The notes below the pieces were generated by a model. It had not been told where the DNA came from, did not search any database, and worked only from the letters and a program-made list of their open reading frames with translations. Below are positions 61,601 to 62,309 of a DNA stretch of 64,000 nucleotides, in pieces (positions within the stretch are counted from its first letter, which is position 1; every line of letters begins with the position of its first letter). Source of the stretch: Syngnathus acus (Eukaryota; Chordata; Actinopteri; Syngnathiformes; Syngnathidae); the NCBI RefSeq assembly GCF_901709675.1, contig NC_051092.1, forward strand, positions 16,311,128-16,375,127, in the 5' to 3' direction. Position numbers and translations under genes: made by a program.

Positions 61601-62145
61601 CTTTATGTTTGAAGCCTGAAATGTCGCGAAATGTTGAAAGGTTCAAGGGGGCCGAATACTTTCGCAAGGCACTGTATATAGTCTGTATAGGTCTATCCTC
61701 CTTTGGTGCAAAATAAAATAATATTCCACCAAACCAGTGGTTCCCTTCTTGGTTATAATGGTGGTCCCTTGGACAAAACCAGTTGAAAACCCCTGCTCTA
61801 TGCAACGCCGATTATCACCACTTTTAGGACTGATAGCAGTATTCTCGCCTGACATTTAATGATTTCTCAGTCAAATAGCTGGATGTTTTAAATTGCACAG
61901 CTTTAACAGAGGTCAGTACCCTATTAAATATTGTTCAATTGTTTTCTTTCATAAAATAAACTAATCCAAATACAGAGAGGTGAATGAGAATGATATGATT
62001 GTATGTCTGCAGGAGAACAGATCTACACACTTACTTGGACTACAAGGAGGCATCTGACACCTACCAACAAGCTTGGCAACTACTTCGCAAGCAGGCTTTC
62101 CCTATTTGGCCACGCAGTAACAGAGACCTCCTGCTCTTCAAATGA
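14560..62145 (+). CDS. adat1: ADAT1, tRNA-specific adenosine deaminase 1, complete (9 coding exons)
   Basis: ADAT1 deaminates adenosine 37 (3' of the anticodon) of eukaryotic tRNA-Ala to inosine. Nine exons with GT-AG borders join to 1530 nt, 509 aa plus stop, close to the 502 aa of the human protein. Zinc and catalytic residues by my count: H78 and E80 ([10 protein letters not shown]), C133 (SSHTPCGD) and C306 ([10 protein letters not shown]). Between C133 and C306 is a low-complexity acidic/Ser-rich insert (about 184-215). The C-terminal half of the adenosine-deaminase domain follows ([46 protein letters not shown]). Intron lengths, in order, are about 8.7, 17.3, 5.3, 8.0, 0.29, 3.0, 0.14 and 3.5 kb. 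I see no frameshift or stop. Confidence 0.95.
14911..15712. mobile_element. TA-flanked MITE, ATCGCGG family, right end lost
   Basis: Starts CAGTAATCCCTCGGTACATC after TA at 14909, with TTTATCGCGGTTTCACTACA following. At its right it shares AATGTAGTATTGCTCCAAATG with the complete copy at 62310-62605 (reverse strand). A LINE fragment abuts it near 15713. An internal stretch of about 75 bp (TTATAAAAAAATTGTTATAA type) is repeated three times at 15300-15480. Confidence 0.6.
15657..16340 (-). pseudogene. L2-like LINE endonuclease fragment
   Basis: On the minus strand the APE-type endonuclease is read in pieces. First [20 protein letters not shown] and [12 protein letters not shown] (about 16340-16120), then [11 protein letters not shown] and QTLDHCY...[11 protein letters not shown] (about 15930-15720). 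GDLN and SDH are catalytic motifs. The frame changes near 16110, so it is broken. The ETWL...[13 protein letters not shown] order matches the intact LINE at 24024, so probably the same group. Confidence 0.8.
16331..16408 (+). repeat. (GTGC)n / (GC)n microsatellite
   Basis: About fifteen GTGC tetramers followed by alternating GC. All ORFs across it (Arg/Ala/Thr/His or Val/Arg/Ala/Cys repeats) are artefacts. The alternating purine-pyrimidine pattern could adopt Z-DNA. Confidence 0.95.
16409..16503 (+). mobile_element. hAT right-end fragment
   Basis: GTGTTCATGTGTGCTCATGT, GATGTGGCTCTTTGCGATGA and TCTGACTGGTTG...CCCCTG match the right end of the complete hAT at 52798-53787. That element also has a G/T-rich run just before the same sequence, so the neighbouring microsatellite may have grown inside this element. 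The left end is missing. Confidence 0.8.
16504..17960 (-). repeat. LTR-like repeat, copy 1 (minus orientation)
   Basis: Diverged similarity, in the same order, to 35060-36640: AAGCTTAAAATTTGAC, a TATA-like TATAAAAGG on the minus strand near 16720, CCAAAATTGTG(T/C)GTTGCT, and a (C)ACCATCT(T/C)CTGGTGAAAT segment. Three copies of this kind exist in the window, all in minus orientation. Long length and an internal TATA fit an LTR of an endogenous retrovirus, but no TG...CA ends or target duplication were fixed. Confidence 0.4.
18338..18460 (+). mobile_element. SINE, left half, split by a LINE
   Basis: Contains GCGTGGGTTTTCTCC, GTTTCCTCCCACATCCCAAA and GAGTGCG(G)ATGGTTGTTT of the SINE family at 9655-10007 (here on the plus strand). 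The sequence resumes at 22992 with TTTGTCTCTGTG. The tRNA-like head is truncated. Confidence 0.88.
18956..19285 (-). pseudogene. LINE ORF2 C-terminal segment, other frame
   Basis: Encodes the region after the RT thumb ([20 protein letters not shown] and [14 protein letters not shown]...[10 protein letters not shown]), the typical C-terminus of Jockey-type ORF2. It is in a different frame from the RT at 19230-20207, with overlap at 19230-19285, showing a frameshift near 19240. It is the end of the element's coding sequence. Confidence 0.8.
19230..20207 (-). pseudogene. LINE ORF2 reverse transcriptase segment
   Basis: Carries the RT motifs in order: [30 protein letters not shown] (first catalytic Asp), [31 protein letters not shown] (FADD catalytic pair), and [14 protein letters not shown]. 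The fingers region upstream (20208-20612) is present but split by a frame change near the usual K-x-PG-x-D box. The ORF is 325 residues; the true protein began far upstream, so the first Met is not a start. Catalytic residues are intact, but the frameshifts make the copy inactive. Confidence 0.9.
20613..22046 (-). CDS. LINE ORF2 N-terminal part with APE endonuclease
   Basis: The 477 residues start [11 protein letters not shown]. The endonuclease motifs are HFNVRSI (about 85), ALTETWM (about 112), [24 protein letters not shown] and [10 protein letters not shown]. This is the apurinic-like endonuclease that nicks target DNA for target-primed reverse transcription. The linker before RT ([21 protein letters not shown]) follows. 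The frame ends near 20640 in a non-family tail, where a frameshift separates it from the RT. It starts 131 nt after the ORF1 stop. Confidence 0.85.
   Translation of the reverse strand: MPSSDILTNAGISVPPNLDSLLFNSFDLENANAGIYESFLNPDTNYTPLKSVEMSCEYIFEDMFNKLCNTPPGHCQTNVFSTVHFNVRSISKNYDGLKTYLSTLTRSFSVIALTETWMVDNTSSYPLSHYTPIHSCRPNKQGGGVSLYVIDNFNFSPRKDLSVNFDMTVAESVFIELSSCSLINNKNVIIGCIYRPPDSDKITFNEALDSTLEIINKENKLCVLLGDYNINLLETKQSHTADFLNTLYSSNFFPLINKPSRITSSTATLIDNILFNSLDYKITSGLLICDVSDHLPVFHFIHNDSSPEIKDHIGDQMKFRKFTEKNMVSFISIISSVSWDEVILLQDVNKAYHSFLTILTNALESSFPLTSSRKNNSKGKPWITDELKKSSRKKNKLYRKSIANPTPINIETYKKYKNKFTVLLRKTKQTYYADKFTQASGDIKTTWNLINHLLHRKKSKTSTPSEMLGKNRAHSTQ
22178..22918 (-). CDS. LINE ORF1 (coiled-coil nucleic-acid-binding protein)
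   Basis: The 246-residue intact ORF starts [20 protein letters not shown]. Residues about 10-75 form a heptad-rich coiled coil ([45 protein letters not shown]). The centre has [20 protein letters not shown] and [18 protein letters not shown], resembling the RRM-like and C-terminal domains of L1-type ORF1 proteins, followed by [11 protein letters not shown]. Such proteins trimerise and package the LINE RNA. The next ORF starts 131 nt downstream. Confidence 0.85.
   Translation of the reverse strand: MPPSKTNEGYDELKSSIDLIRQDITTLLEQQATLLQLTSELTELKKLSKEKDEKILSLERRVDALEQYSRQEDLIITGLKTSHRSYARVAGPSDPSTDDSPSDELSTLENQVVQFFESKHMELQKGNIAACHTLPRNRKRPKDPPKIIIRFDNRKHKVDLLKQGRKLQGTGVYLNEHLTKKNAEIAWNARKLKKENKILATWVRNCKVWIKTNGATPEDVKTLVVSELEELKKYGLVVGEPNIYNG
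22992..23180 (+). mobile_element. SINE, right half with (GATG)n tail
   Basis: Continues the SINE interrupted at 18460: TTTGTCTCTGTGTACCCTGC, CCAGTTCAGGGTGTCCCC, GATGACTGCTGGGATAGGCT, then about 17 GATG units (23111-23180). The last 40 bp before the tail resemble the 3' end of the Rex3-like LINE at 52440-52500. Confidence 0.9.
23382..23450 (+). CDS. adat1: ADAT1 coding exon 2
   Basis: 69 nt. Acceptor TATCCCTCAG with a pyrimidine-rich tract; donor GTATGT at 23451. Encodes [20 protein letters not shown] then SPK. The GTGTKCIG motif is diagnostic of ADAT1. Phase 1 in and out. Confidence 0.93.
23668..23830 (+). mobile_element. TA-flanked element left end (GCACTATAAGGCGC)
   Basis: CAGTATTTTCTGCACTATAA GGCGCACTGG starts after TA at 23666-23667. 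GTGCACCGGATTAAAAGGTG and TTGACTAGGGTT...GCATCCACTAG echo the right part of the element at 46265-47122. No right terminal repeat is seen before the LINE. Confidence 0.6.
24000..27310 (+). mobile_element. L2-like LINE, apparently intact
   Basis: Contains one long uninterrupted ORF (24024-27059), a 3' UTR of about 250 bp and a 3' tail of about four TCTAAG units ending near 27310. The 5' end is placed just before the CCAAGATGGCGGC block; I could not fix it or a target duplication. It lies in ADAT1 intron 2 in the same orientation as the gene. Other copies of the group in the window are all broken. Confidence 0.85.
24024..27059 (+). CDS. LINE endonuclease-reverse transcriptase, 1011 aa, uninterrupted
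   Basis: The protein nicks DNA and copies its RNA at the nick. A basic stretch lies at 102-130. The APE endonuclease (about 140-355) has N145 in SNVRSLDN, E176 in [21 protein letters not shown]296 in IAGDFNQA and D346-H347 in [10 protein letters not shown]. The RT (about 560-870) has [47 protein letters not shown]700 in [22 protein letters not shown]789-D790 in KFADDTTVV and [10 protein letters not shown]. The last 130 residues include the [11 protein letters not shown] and [16 protein letters not shown] tail. The more likely start is the Met at 24060 (AAGATGG context) rather than 24024. All catalytic residues I expect are present. Confidence 0.9.
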   Translation: MYVQPNLLPNSKMAAPLLAAAATGLSIRRGYSQNMSPRTLQTTQSLVYPSSRLAYDRQRLLEVRSSSVFGHVATTTLVCLRSLGVLRALTPGAHDAAGSPGSTRRRRSKRRRCDRRRKRGCRGGLTAKLRANPYKPPLPSIFLSNVRSLDNKMDHLKLELSSKREVRNCCALILTETWLNSSMPDNAVSLEGLATFRADRNSELSGKSRGGGLCVYINNNWCKNARSVASFCSSDIELLTVNCRPFYLPREFTVVSITAVYVPPSANTKEAMRVLYRTISELQSTHTEGVFIIAGDFNQASMKTILPHFYQHVDFPTRGENTLDLVYTNIKDAFRAAPRPHLGSSDHLSVMLTPAYRPLLIRAKPTVKQVRVWSEGAMEALQDCFECSDWDMFKSAATYDNQINIDEYAMTVSAYINKCSEDVSTTKNIITRANQRPWMTEDVRHTLRARNSAFKSGDKEALRTARANLNRAIRLAKRSHSRKIQDFFHDANNTRSMWQGIRAITDYNSPSPPVGEVDADFLNGLNNFFGRFEALNSTPAVKTVPHQEEEALCLDSADVWKTLRRVNPRKAPGPDNIPGRVFKECAGQLAGVITDIFNISLDQAKVPVCFKAASIIPVPKKPQITSWNDYRPVALTPIMMKCFERLLKDHIVSGLPPTFDPFQFAYRQNRSTEDAISSVLHLSLAHLEERNTHVRLLFLDFSSAFNTIIPQHLVEKLEHLGFSTPLRNWLLDFLTNRPQSVRVGQNTSDVITLSTGSPQGCVLSPLLFTLMTHDCAPRFTTNHIVKFADDTTVVGLIRDNNDLDYREEVEQLVGWCRENSLILNVEKTKEIIVDFRKNQPHHAPLIINSSAVEVVSSTKFLGVHITDDLTWTVNTTTLVKRAQKRLYFLRRMRRAHLPPPIMRTFYRSTIESILTSCLSVWCGGCCASDWKNLRRVVRTAERIIGAPLPSIQDLSSQRCVSRARNIISDPSHPHHGLFSLLPSGKRFRSIRCRSTRFCNSFFPAVVRLLNI
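27311..27540 (+). mobile_element. LINE 3'-region fragment, plus orientation
   Basis: GTGAGTGATGTGAGTCACCC, CTTCTGCCCTCTGGGAAGAG, CAGGCTGTTAGGATCCTGAA and TATGCACACTTGCTCCGTTT match, in reverse, the LINE 3' region at 37500-37735. It directly abuts a minus-oriented 5' segment of what looks like the same LINE family. Confidence 0.8.
28283..29567 (+). mobile_element. hAT element with perfect 8-bp duplication
   Basis: Ends CAGGGGTGGGCAAACTACGG and AAAAAGTTTGCCCACCCCTG. GGTTAGCA flanks it at 28275-28282 and 29568-29575. It is inserted in the LINE endonuclease gene. It carries a fused remnant of a hAT transposase (28669-28872). The same family in opposite orientation is at 7757-8684. Confidence 0.93.
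28669..28872 (+). pseudogene. hAT transposase N-terminus fused to C-terminus
   Basis: The 67-residue ORF starts [16 protein letters not shown], like the start of GTF2IRD2/ZBED-type hAT transposases. It ends [20 protein letters not shown], which resembles their last residues after the dimerisation domain. The BED finger, DDE core and most of the dimerisation region are deleted. It is thus an internal-deletion product inside a non-autonomous element and should have no transposase activity. Confidence 0.7.
30115..31952 (-). mobile_element. TA-flanked nested element, GTATAATGCGC ends
   Basis: Ends CCGTTTTTTTCCGTGTATAA and TTATACACGGAAAAAAACGG, with TA at 30113-30114 and 31953-31954. Its interior is the reverse complement of the 6032-6819 element (shared peptide shadow [10 protein letters not shown]). 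It is itself interrupted by the hAT at 30707-31534. It also holds a 41-bp SINE-like piece (30263-30303). Confidence 0.88.
30707..31534. mobile_element. hAT element, innermost, perfect 8-bp duplication
   Basis: Ends CAGTGGTTCCCAAACTTTTG and CACTTTGGGAACCACTG, with TATTAAAC at 30699-30706 and 31535-31542. The interior has a GC-rich block (31140-31205) ending GGTTGGGGACCACTG, itself the end of another hAT-like MITE. The left-hand interior contains ATTTATATAAATAAATAA repeats. No transposase. Confidence 0.92.
32376..32690 (-). pseudogene. LINE ORF2 C-terminus with C2H2-like finger, 3' end
   Basis: The minus strand encodes [20 protein letters not shown] and [21 protein letters not shown], a C-x2-C...H-x4-H finger often found at the C-terminus of LINE polymerases. 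The stop is followed by a short 3' UTR and a (GAT)n tail at 32376-32392. The RT is absent: a heavily 5'-truncated insertion. The clade is not assigned. Confidence 0.7.
32693..32815 (+). mobile_element. Partial hAT MITE (CAGGGGTCTCAAACTCC)
   Basis: CAGGGGTCTCAAACTCCAGT, then CTCGGGGGTCGCATTCC and ACACACCTGATTCAATTATC. It resembles the left half of the palindromic MITE at 13128. The right terminal repeat is missing. Confidence 0.7.
32820..33690. other. ADAT1 intron 2 stretch without identified gene
   Basis: Two similar segments with TACGTACATCCGCCGCCATT and TACATACCTCCGCCACCATG (about 32850 and 33020), each beside CTATCGTTTGT, form a loose duplication. 33130-33200 has CGTGACGATGACGTGACAAT, a short ACGATGACGTGAC iteration. 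Nothing coding is convincing. Confidence 0.45.
33706..33848 (+). repeat. Compound microsatellite (GTTT)n(CTG)n(CCG)n(CTG)n(CTC)n
   Basis: Four adjoining simple repeats without interruption, about 140 bp. Homopolymer ORFs in all frames (Leu, Ala, Cys, Pro, Ser, Arg, Gly, Gln, Glu) are artefacts of the repeat. Confidence 0.97.
33880..34040 (-). pseudogene. WD-repeat-like coding fragment
   Basis: In one minus-strand frame the sequence reads [20 protein letters not shown] then [14 protein letters not shown]. The S-V-G-A-x-D-x-x-G-x-L-x-V-Y-D pattern is that of a WD40 blade. I cannot name the parent gene. No clean exon borders are visible. It lies between the compound microsatellite and a retroviral integrase remnant, so it may be a captured or retroposed piece of a host gene. 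It could also be coincidence. Confidence 0.35.
34040..34625 (-). pseudogene. Endogenous retrovirus pol remnant (integrase core)
   Basis: On the minus strand, a frame spanning 34378 to about 34070 contains [11 protein letters not shown] and a block near 34120 that resembles the integrase D-N-G-x-H-F region (here SDNWMHF, with Trp where Gly is usual). An overlapping frame (34626-34252) gives the preceding part. At least one frameshift and a Cys/Trp substitution at conserved sites show it is dead. No gag, protease, RT or env was found. LTR-like repeats in the same orientation lie to the right. Confidence 0.6.
34612..35040 (-). mobile_element. Rex3-like RTE LINE, endonuclease fragment
   Basis: The minus strand reads [37 protein letters not shown], then [20 protein letters not shown] with frame changes. 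These align with the plus-strand fragment at 59160-59420 and the minus fragment at 56900-57200. It is non-functional and separates the integrase remnant from the LTR-like repeat. Confidence 0.8.
35060..36640 (-). repeat. LTR-like repeat, copy 2 (minus orientation)
   Basis: Shares blocks with copies 1 and 3: CGAGTTAAATTAATTCTAC, GAGCCGAGTAACTCAATTCG, AAGTCGAGTGATC, AAGCTTAAAATTTGAC, and CACCATCTCCTGGTGAAAT. On the minus strand there is a TATA box (CCTATAAATA near 36055) and AATAAA near 35103. That order would give a long R region, as in an LTR. I could not define TG...CA ends. It lies next to the integrase remnant in the same orientation. Confidence 0.45.
36641..37236. other. ADAT1 intron 2 stretch, mostly unrecognised
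   Basis: AT-rich. At 37215-37232 AAAAGTTTGACAGCCCTG looks like the right end of a hAT element, but no partner was found to the left. Confidence 0.45.
37291..38327 (-). mobile_element. L2-like LINE 3' part with (GACTTT)n tail
   Basis: The minus-strand ORF 38327-37572 is the RT C-terminal half: [60 protein letters not shown] and [21 protein letters not shown] 3' UTR with AATAAATAAT-type sequence ends in about three GACTTT units near 37291. The 5' truncation is at 38327, just before FADD. The surviving frame is uninterrupted. Confidence 0.88.
38815..39180. repeat. Tandem duplication, about 205-bp unit, two copies
   Basis: TAGCTTTTGACGCGGCCCGA, AAAAATAGGAACGGGCCCGC and AATCTAATTTAAACACCTTC recur about 205 bp apart within LTR-like copy 3. 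Confidence 0.85.
40046..40335. repeat. Tandem duplication, about 149-bp unit, two copies
   Basis: CTTTAAGCTGTTACAGAATA and TTTTAGCCAAGCAAAGAAAT occur twice 149 bp apart with only scattered differences, so the duplication is relatively young. It lies within LTR-like copy 3, about 400 bp before ADAT1 exon 3. Confidence 0.9.
40717..40771 (+). CDS. adat1: ADAT1 coding exon 3 (catalytic HAE)
   Basis: 55 nt. Acceptor TCTGCTCAG, donor GTGGGT at 40772. Encodes [19 protein letters not shown] (first and last codons split). H78 is the zinc ligand and E80 the proton shuttle of the deaminase. Enters in phase 1, leaves in phase 2. Skipping it would remove the active site and shift the frame. Confidence 0.93.
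41802..43137 (+). repeat. Five tandem units of 268/266 bp
   Basis: Units start at 41802, 42070, 42336, 42604 and 42870, each opening GGCTTATAT and closing near CATTATGGGG. Lengths alternate 268, 266, 268, 266, 268. Diagnostic bases alternate too: GTGCGGCACC with GGATRTATG in units 1, 3, 5; GTGCAGCACC with GGATATGAC in units 2 and 4. The minus-strand ORFs of 60-112 aa across it are shadows. Confidence 0.93.
43133..43450 (+). pseudogene. pogo-type transposase remnant (N-terminus and acidic tail)
   Basis: ATG at 43133 opens [18 protein letters not shown], the start of the brinker-type helix-turn-helix of pogo-like transposases, then degenerates. A later segment near 43405-43450 encodes [17 protein letters not shown], an acidic tail like the C-terminus of the same family. 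The helix-turn-helix remainder and DDE domain are deleted. The 267-bp array ends at this ATG. Assignment rests on these short similarities plus the TA target duplication. Confidence 0.6.
45010..45315 (-). mobile_element. tRNA-derived SINE, second family
   Basis: The minus strand opens CCAACTCAGTGACCTAGTGG with A box TAGTGGTAGAGTGTCCGCCC and B box GGTTCAAACCC, followed by CATACCAAAGACTATAAAAA and CTCCCTGCTTGGCACTCAGC. The 3' part is GGGTTAAATGCAGAGGACAA and ATTTCACCCCACC. An intact tRNA gene is excluded because the 3' half of the cloverleaf is replaced by the SINE body. Confidence 0.85.
45316..46024. other. ADAT1 intron 3 end, nothing recognised
   Basis: AT-rich. Contains an A-run near 45780 and the normal branch/pyrimidine context for the exon 4 acceptor. 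Confidence 0.5.
46025..46155 (+). CDS. adat1: ADAT1 coding exon 4
   Basis: 131 nt. Acceptor ATGTTTGTAG, donor GTAAGT at 46156. Encodes [18 protein letters not shown] and then [25 protein letters not shown]. The last nt begins the C133 codon, so this zinc ligand is split across the 8-kb intron 4. Phase 2 in, phase 1 out. Confidence 0.93.
46265..47122 (+). mobile_element. TA-flanked GCGCAC-family element, complete
   Basis: Ends CCGTATTTTTCGCACTATTA and TATGGAGCGAAAAATACGG, with TA at 46263-46264 and 47123-47124. A segment of about 170 bp (GGCTATTTCATTTCAAAATA through GTTTGAGAAA) is present twice (about 46511-46675 and 46787-46930). No transposase. Reference copy for fragments at 7921, 23668 and 29935. 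Confidence 0.9.
47123..48186. other. ADAT1 intron 4 stretch, nothing recognised
   Basis: Very AT-rich, no ORF of interest, no terminal repeats seen. An A-run at 47298-47311. Confidence 0.5.
48187..49192 (-). mobile_element. hAT element with nested TA element, perfect 8-bp duplication
   Basis: Ends CAGGGGTCACCAACACG and GGTTGGTGACCCCTG; CCTTAGCC at 48179-48186 and 49193-49200. The element proper is about 308 bp; the rest is the nested 48315-49010. Its right part is the reverse complement of 10838-11012. Confidence 0.93.
48315..49010 (-). mobile_element. TA-flanked element, CTCGGTTTTCGAA ends, complete
   Basis: Ends CAGTCAAACCTCGGTTTTCG and CGAAAACCGAGGTTTGACTG, TA at 48313-48314 and 49011-49012. 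The interior has one CGCGCTGCGGTTGCGCGATC / TAAATTTTGGAAAGTACATC unit of the family's 180-bp repeat. No transposase. Confidence 0.92.
49201..49946. other. ADAT1 intron 4 stretch, one unexplained ORF pair
   Basis: Overlapping ORFs of 96 aa (plus, 49616-49906) and 65 aa (minus) show no family features. No terminal repeats identified. Confidence 0.4.
49949..50985 (-). mobile_element. TA-flanked CGGACTATAAGTCGC family, 3' end, truncated
   Basis: Begins CCGTACTTTTCGGACTAAAA after TA at 49947-49948. Contains tandem units of about 172 bp (TGCCGGCCGGGTGCGCGCCG at 50238 and 50410, third partial near 50585) and the GC-rich ORF-like segment seen at 5839-5975. It is cut by the Rex3-like LINE at about 50985. 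It lacks the insertion found at 6032 in its relative. Confidence 0.82.
51069..51962 (+). pseudogene. Rex3-like reverse transcriptase
   Basis: Motifs in order: [56 protein letters not shown] (catalytic Asp), [33 protein letters not shown] (catalytic Asp pair). Frame lost after about residue 245; the continuation [19 protein letters not shown] is at 51870 in another frame, and [20 protein letters not shown] with [15 protein letters not shown] at 52110-52370 in a third. RTE-clade RT by motif. Confidence 0.88.
52080..52475 (+). pseudogene. Rex3-like ORF C-terminal region
   Basis: 131 residues: [39 protein letters not shown] and [20 protein letters not shown], the conserved end of RTE-type polymerases after the thumb. 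It reads to the natural stop 25 bp before the GATG tail. It is separated from the RT by frame changes, so it is not expressed as part of an intact protein. Confidence 0.85.
52798..53787 (+). mobile_element. hAT element with BED-finger remnant, perfect 8-bp duplication
   Basis: Ends CAGTGGTGGCCAACCCGCGG and CTGGTTGGCCTCCCCTG; TTGTAACA at 52790-52797 and 53788-53795. It keeps the N-terminal part of a transposase and a GT/G-rich run near 53665-53700. Fragment of same family at 16409-16503. Confidence 0.93.
53080..53540 (+). pseudogene. hAT transposase N-terminus (BED-like zinc finger)
   Basis: [20 protein letters not shown] opens the [23 protein letters not shown] and [18 protein letters not shown] form a C-x2-C...H-x4-H BED-type finger as in GTF2IRD2/ZBED-like hAT transposases. 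After a frame change near 53395 the family sequence continues as [20 protein letters not shown] and [19 protein letters not shown], then stops. The DDE core and dimerisation region are deleted. Probably an internally deleted, immobile-alone copy. Confidence 0.8.
53992..54060. mobile_element. ATCGCGG-family MITE, right end only
   Basis: CTACATCGCGGATCTTC ... CAATAAACAAGGGATTACTG followed by TA at 54061-54062, matching the terminal repeat of the copies at 14911 and 62310. It ends about 80 bp before ADAT1 exon 5. Confidence 0.7.
54139..54805 (+). CDS. adat1: ADAT1 coding exon 5 (largest)
   Basis: 667 nt. Acceptor TTTACTAG, donor GTGAGG at 54806. Completes C133 (PCGDASIIP), encodes the variable acidic/Ser-rich insert ([24 protein letters not shown]), then [44 protein letters not shown] with zinc ligand C306, and [19 protein letters not shown]. 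The true exon begins at the Gly-Gly codons, not at the Met 19 nt upstream. Phase 1 in, 2 out. Confidence 0.95.
55093..55238 (+). CDS. adat1: ADAT1 coding exon 6
   Basis: 146 nt. Acceptor CTGTTCTATTCAG, donor GTAGCG at 55239. Encodes [36 protein letters not shown] and GCITPCGA. Equivalent to the segment after the KCP motif in other ADAT1 proteins. Phase 2 in, 1 out. Confidence 0.9.
55293..55900 (+). mobile_element. CGCGG-type MITE left end with internal duplication
   Basis: CAGTGATCCCTCGCCACTTC follows TA at 55291. The right end was not found. Inside, a segment of about 170 bp (AAAGGGAGGCTAGAATGGCAG ... CACATCGGAT at 55530-55625 and AAATGGAGGCTCGAATGCCAG ... CAGCGGATCA at 55700-55800) is duplicated. 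The ORFs at 55267 and 55589 follow the duplication and are not gene-like. (First motif shortened: AAAGGGAGGCTAGAATGG.). Confidence 0.55.
56160..57430 (-). pseudogene. Rex3-like RTE LINE, 5' half, decayed
   Basis: The minus strand read right to left: a GC-rich 5' leader (57430-57260), [14 protein letters not shown] (about 57100), [20 protein letters not shown] (56960), then [15 protein letters not shown] and [20 protein letters not shown] (56840-56660), [34 protein letters not shown], and finally [20 protein letters not shown] (56230-56170). Several frameshifts and internal deletions (endonuclease core missing). Antisense to ADAT1 in intron 6. Confidence 0.85.
57535..57712 (+). repeat. (GT)n then (GTGTGC)n / (GC) microsatellite
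   Basis: About 180 bp of alternating purine-pyrimidine: pure GT followed by GTGTGC and GTGCGC variants. All ORFs over it are artefacts. Z-DNA-prone; intron 6 of ADAT1. Confidence 0.97.
58211..58310 (+). CDS. adat1: ADAT1 coding exon 7
   Basis: 100 nt. Acceptor ATGCATTTCAG, donor GTAGTC at 58311. Encodes [18 protein letters not shown] and [14 protein letters not shown]. The QPLDVT-NGF motif is diagnostic. Phase 1 in, 2 out. Confidence 0.93.
58379..58430 (+). repeat. (CT)n tract forming the exon 8 polypyrimidine tract
   Basis: About 25 CT dinucleotides within the 136-bp intron 7, ending about 17 bp before the acceptor ACACGAG. Minus-strand Arg-Glu ORF is an artefact. Confidence 0.95.
58447..58533 (+). 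CDS. adat1: ADAT1 coding exon 8
   Basis: 87 nt. Acceptor CGAG (weak -3 G), donor GTACTA at 58534. Encodes [18 protein letters not shown] and [10 protein letters not shown]. Matches the S-K-x-ELF-x-SF segment of ADAT1. Phase 2 in and out. Confidence 0.88.
58566..58665 (+). repeat. (GT)n / (GC)n microsatellite
   Basis: GT repeats grading into GTGC and GC, starting 33 bp after exon 8. ORFs are artefacts. Confidence 0.95.
58752..59975 (+). pseudogene. Rex3-like RTE LINE, 5' end and endonuclease
   Basis: Starts near the family 5' end (CATACCCCCTCCGTGAGTCA then TTACCGTGGTGGAGGGGTTT). Endonuclease segments: [99 protein letters not shown] and (59696 on) [41 protein letters not shown] and STDH are catalytic motifs. 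Frame breaks near 59165 and 59640. The sequence ends at DIESE, about 70 bp before the Tc1 element. Intron 8 of ADAT1, same strand. Confidence 0.88.
60044..61674 (+). mobile_element. Tc1 element, apparently complete and intact
   Basis: Terminal inverted repeats of about 215 bp (60044-60258 and 61460-61674) start CAGTGCCTTGCGAAAGTATT and differ at about 5 positions by eye. TA at 60042-60043 and 61675-61676. One uninterrupted transposase ORF. Length 1631 bp, typical of vertebrate Tc1. It lies in ADAT1 intron 8, next to the Rex3-like fragment. Confidence 0.97.
60436..61455 (+). CDS. Tc1 transposase, DD34E, intact 339 aa
   Basis: Cut-and-paste transposase. Paired-type helix-turn-helix: [20 protein letters not shown] and [12 protein letters not shown] (about 15-46), GRPR-like PRPGRPSKL (55-63), second HTH to about 115 ([20 protein letters not shown]). 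Catalytic residues D152 ([12 protein letters not shown]), D243 ([12 protein letters not shown]) and E278 ([12 protein letters not shown]); 34 residues separate D243 and E278. A glycine-rich [13 protein letters not shown] lies between. The length equals typical Tc1 transposases (about 340 aa). Start ATG in AACCATGA context; the stop is 5 bp before the right repeat. Confidence 0.97.
   Translation: MKTKEHTRQVRDTVVEKFKAGFGYKKISQALNISRSTVQAIILKWKAYQTTANLPRPGRPSKLSSQTRRRLIRDAAKTPMITLDELQITTAEVGESVHRTTISRALHKSGLYGRVARRKPFLKDIHKKSRLRFATSHLGDTPSMWKKVLWSDETKIELFGHNAKRYVWRKSNTAHHPEHTIPTVKHGGGSIMVWACFPSAGTGKMAKIDGKMDGAKYRTILEENLLESAKDLRLGRRFIFQQDNDPKHKAKSTMEWFTNRRIQVLEWPSQSSDLNPIENLWKELKTAVHKRSPSNLTELELFCKEEWARIPVSRCAKLIETYPKRLAAVIAAKGGATKY
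61677..62012. other. ADAT1 intron 8 end
   Basis: Contains possible hAT-like debris (CAGTGGTTCCC at 61736, AAAACCCCTG at 61789) without matching flanks. Otherwise nothing. Confidence 0.4.
62013..62145 (+). CDS. adat1: ADAT1 coding exon 9 with stop
   Basis: 133 nt. Acceptor GTATGTCTGCAG. Encodes [38 protein letters not shown] and LLLFK then TGA at 62143-62145. The Y-x-x-YK-A-x-x-YQ-AW pattern and the F-K end match the ADAT1 C-terminus. An AATAAA at 62716-62721 is a possible distant poly(A) signal; none is seen closer. Confidence 0.93.
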
Positions 62146-62309
62146 AACCCAAAATAATTCCATTAATGTTTTTGGGGAAACAAACTTATCTTAGATTTGA
62201 GTTTGGGATTGTGTTCATTTTCCCCTCTGAACAATGTTTATTTTCCTTGCTAATATCATATACACAGCTGGATCCACTGGAGTGTCATAAAAAAGTCATT
62301 ACCCTACTA

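Noticed and set aside
61736-61798. A 63-bp hAT MITE
   Set aside because: CAGTGGTTCCC and AAAACCCCTG could be ends, but the flanks CCACCAAA and CTCTATGC do not match and the interior is too short to judge.
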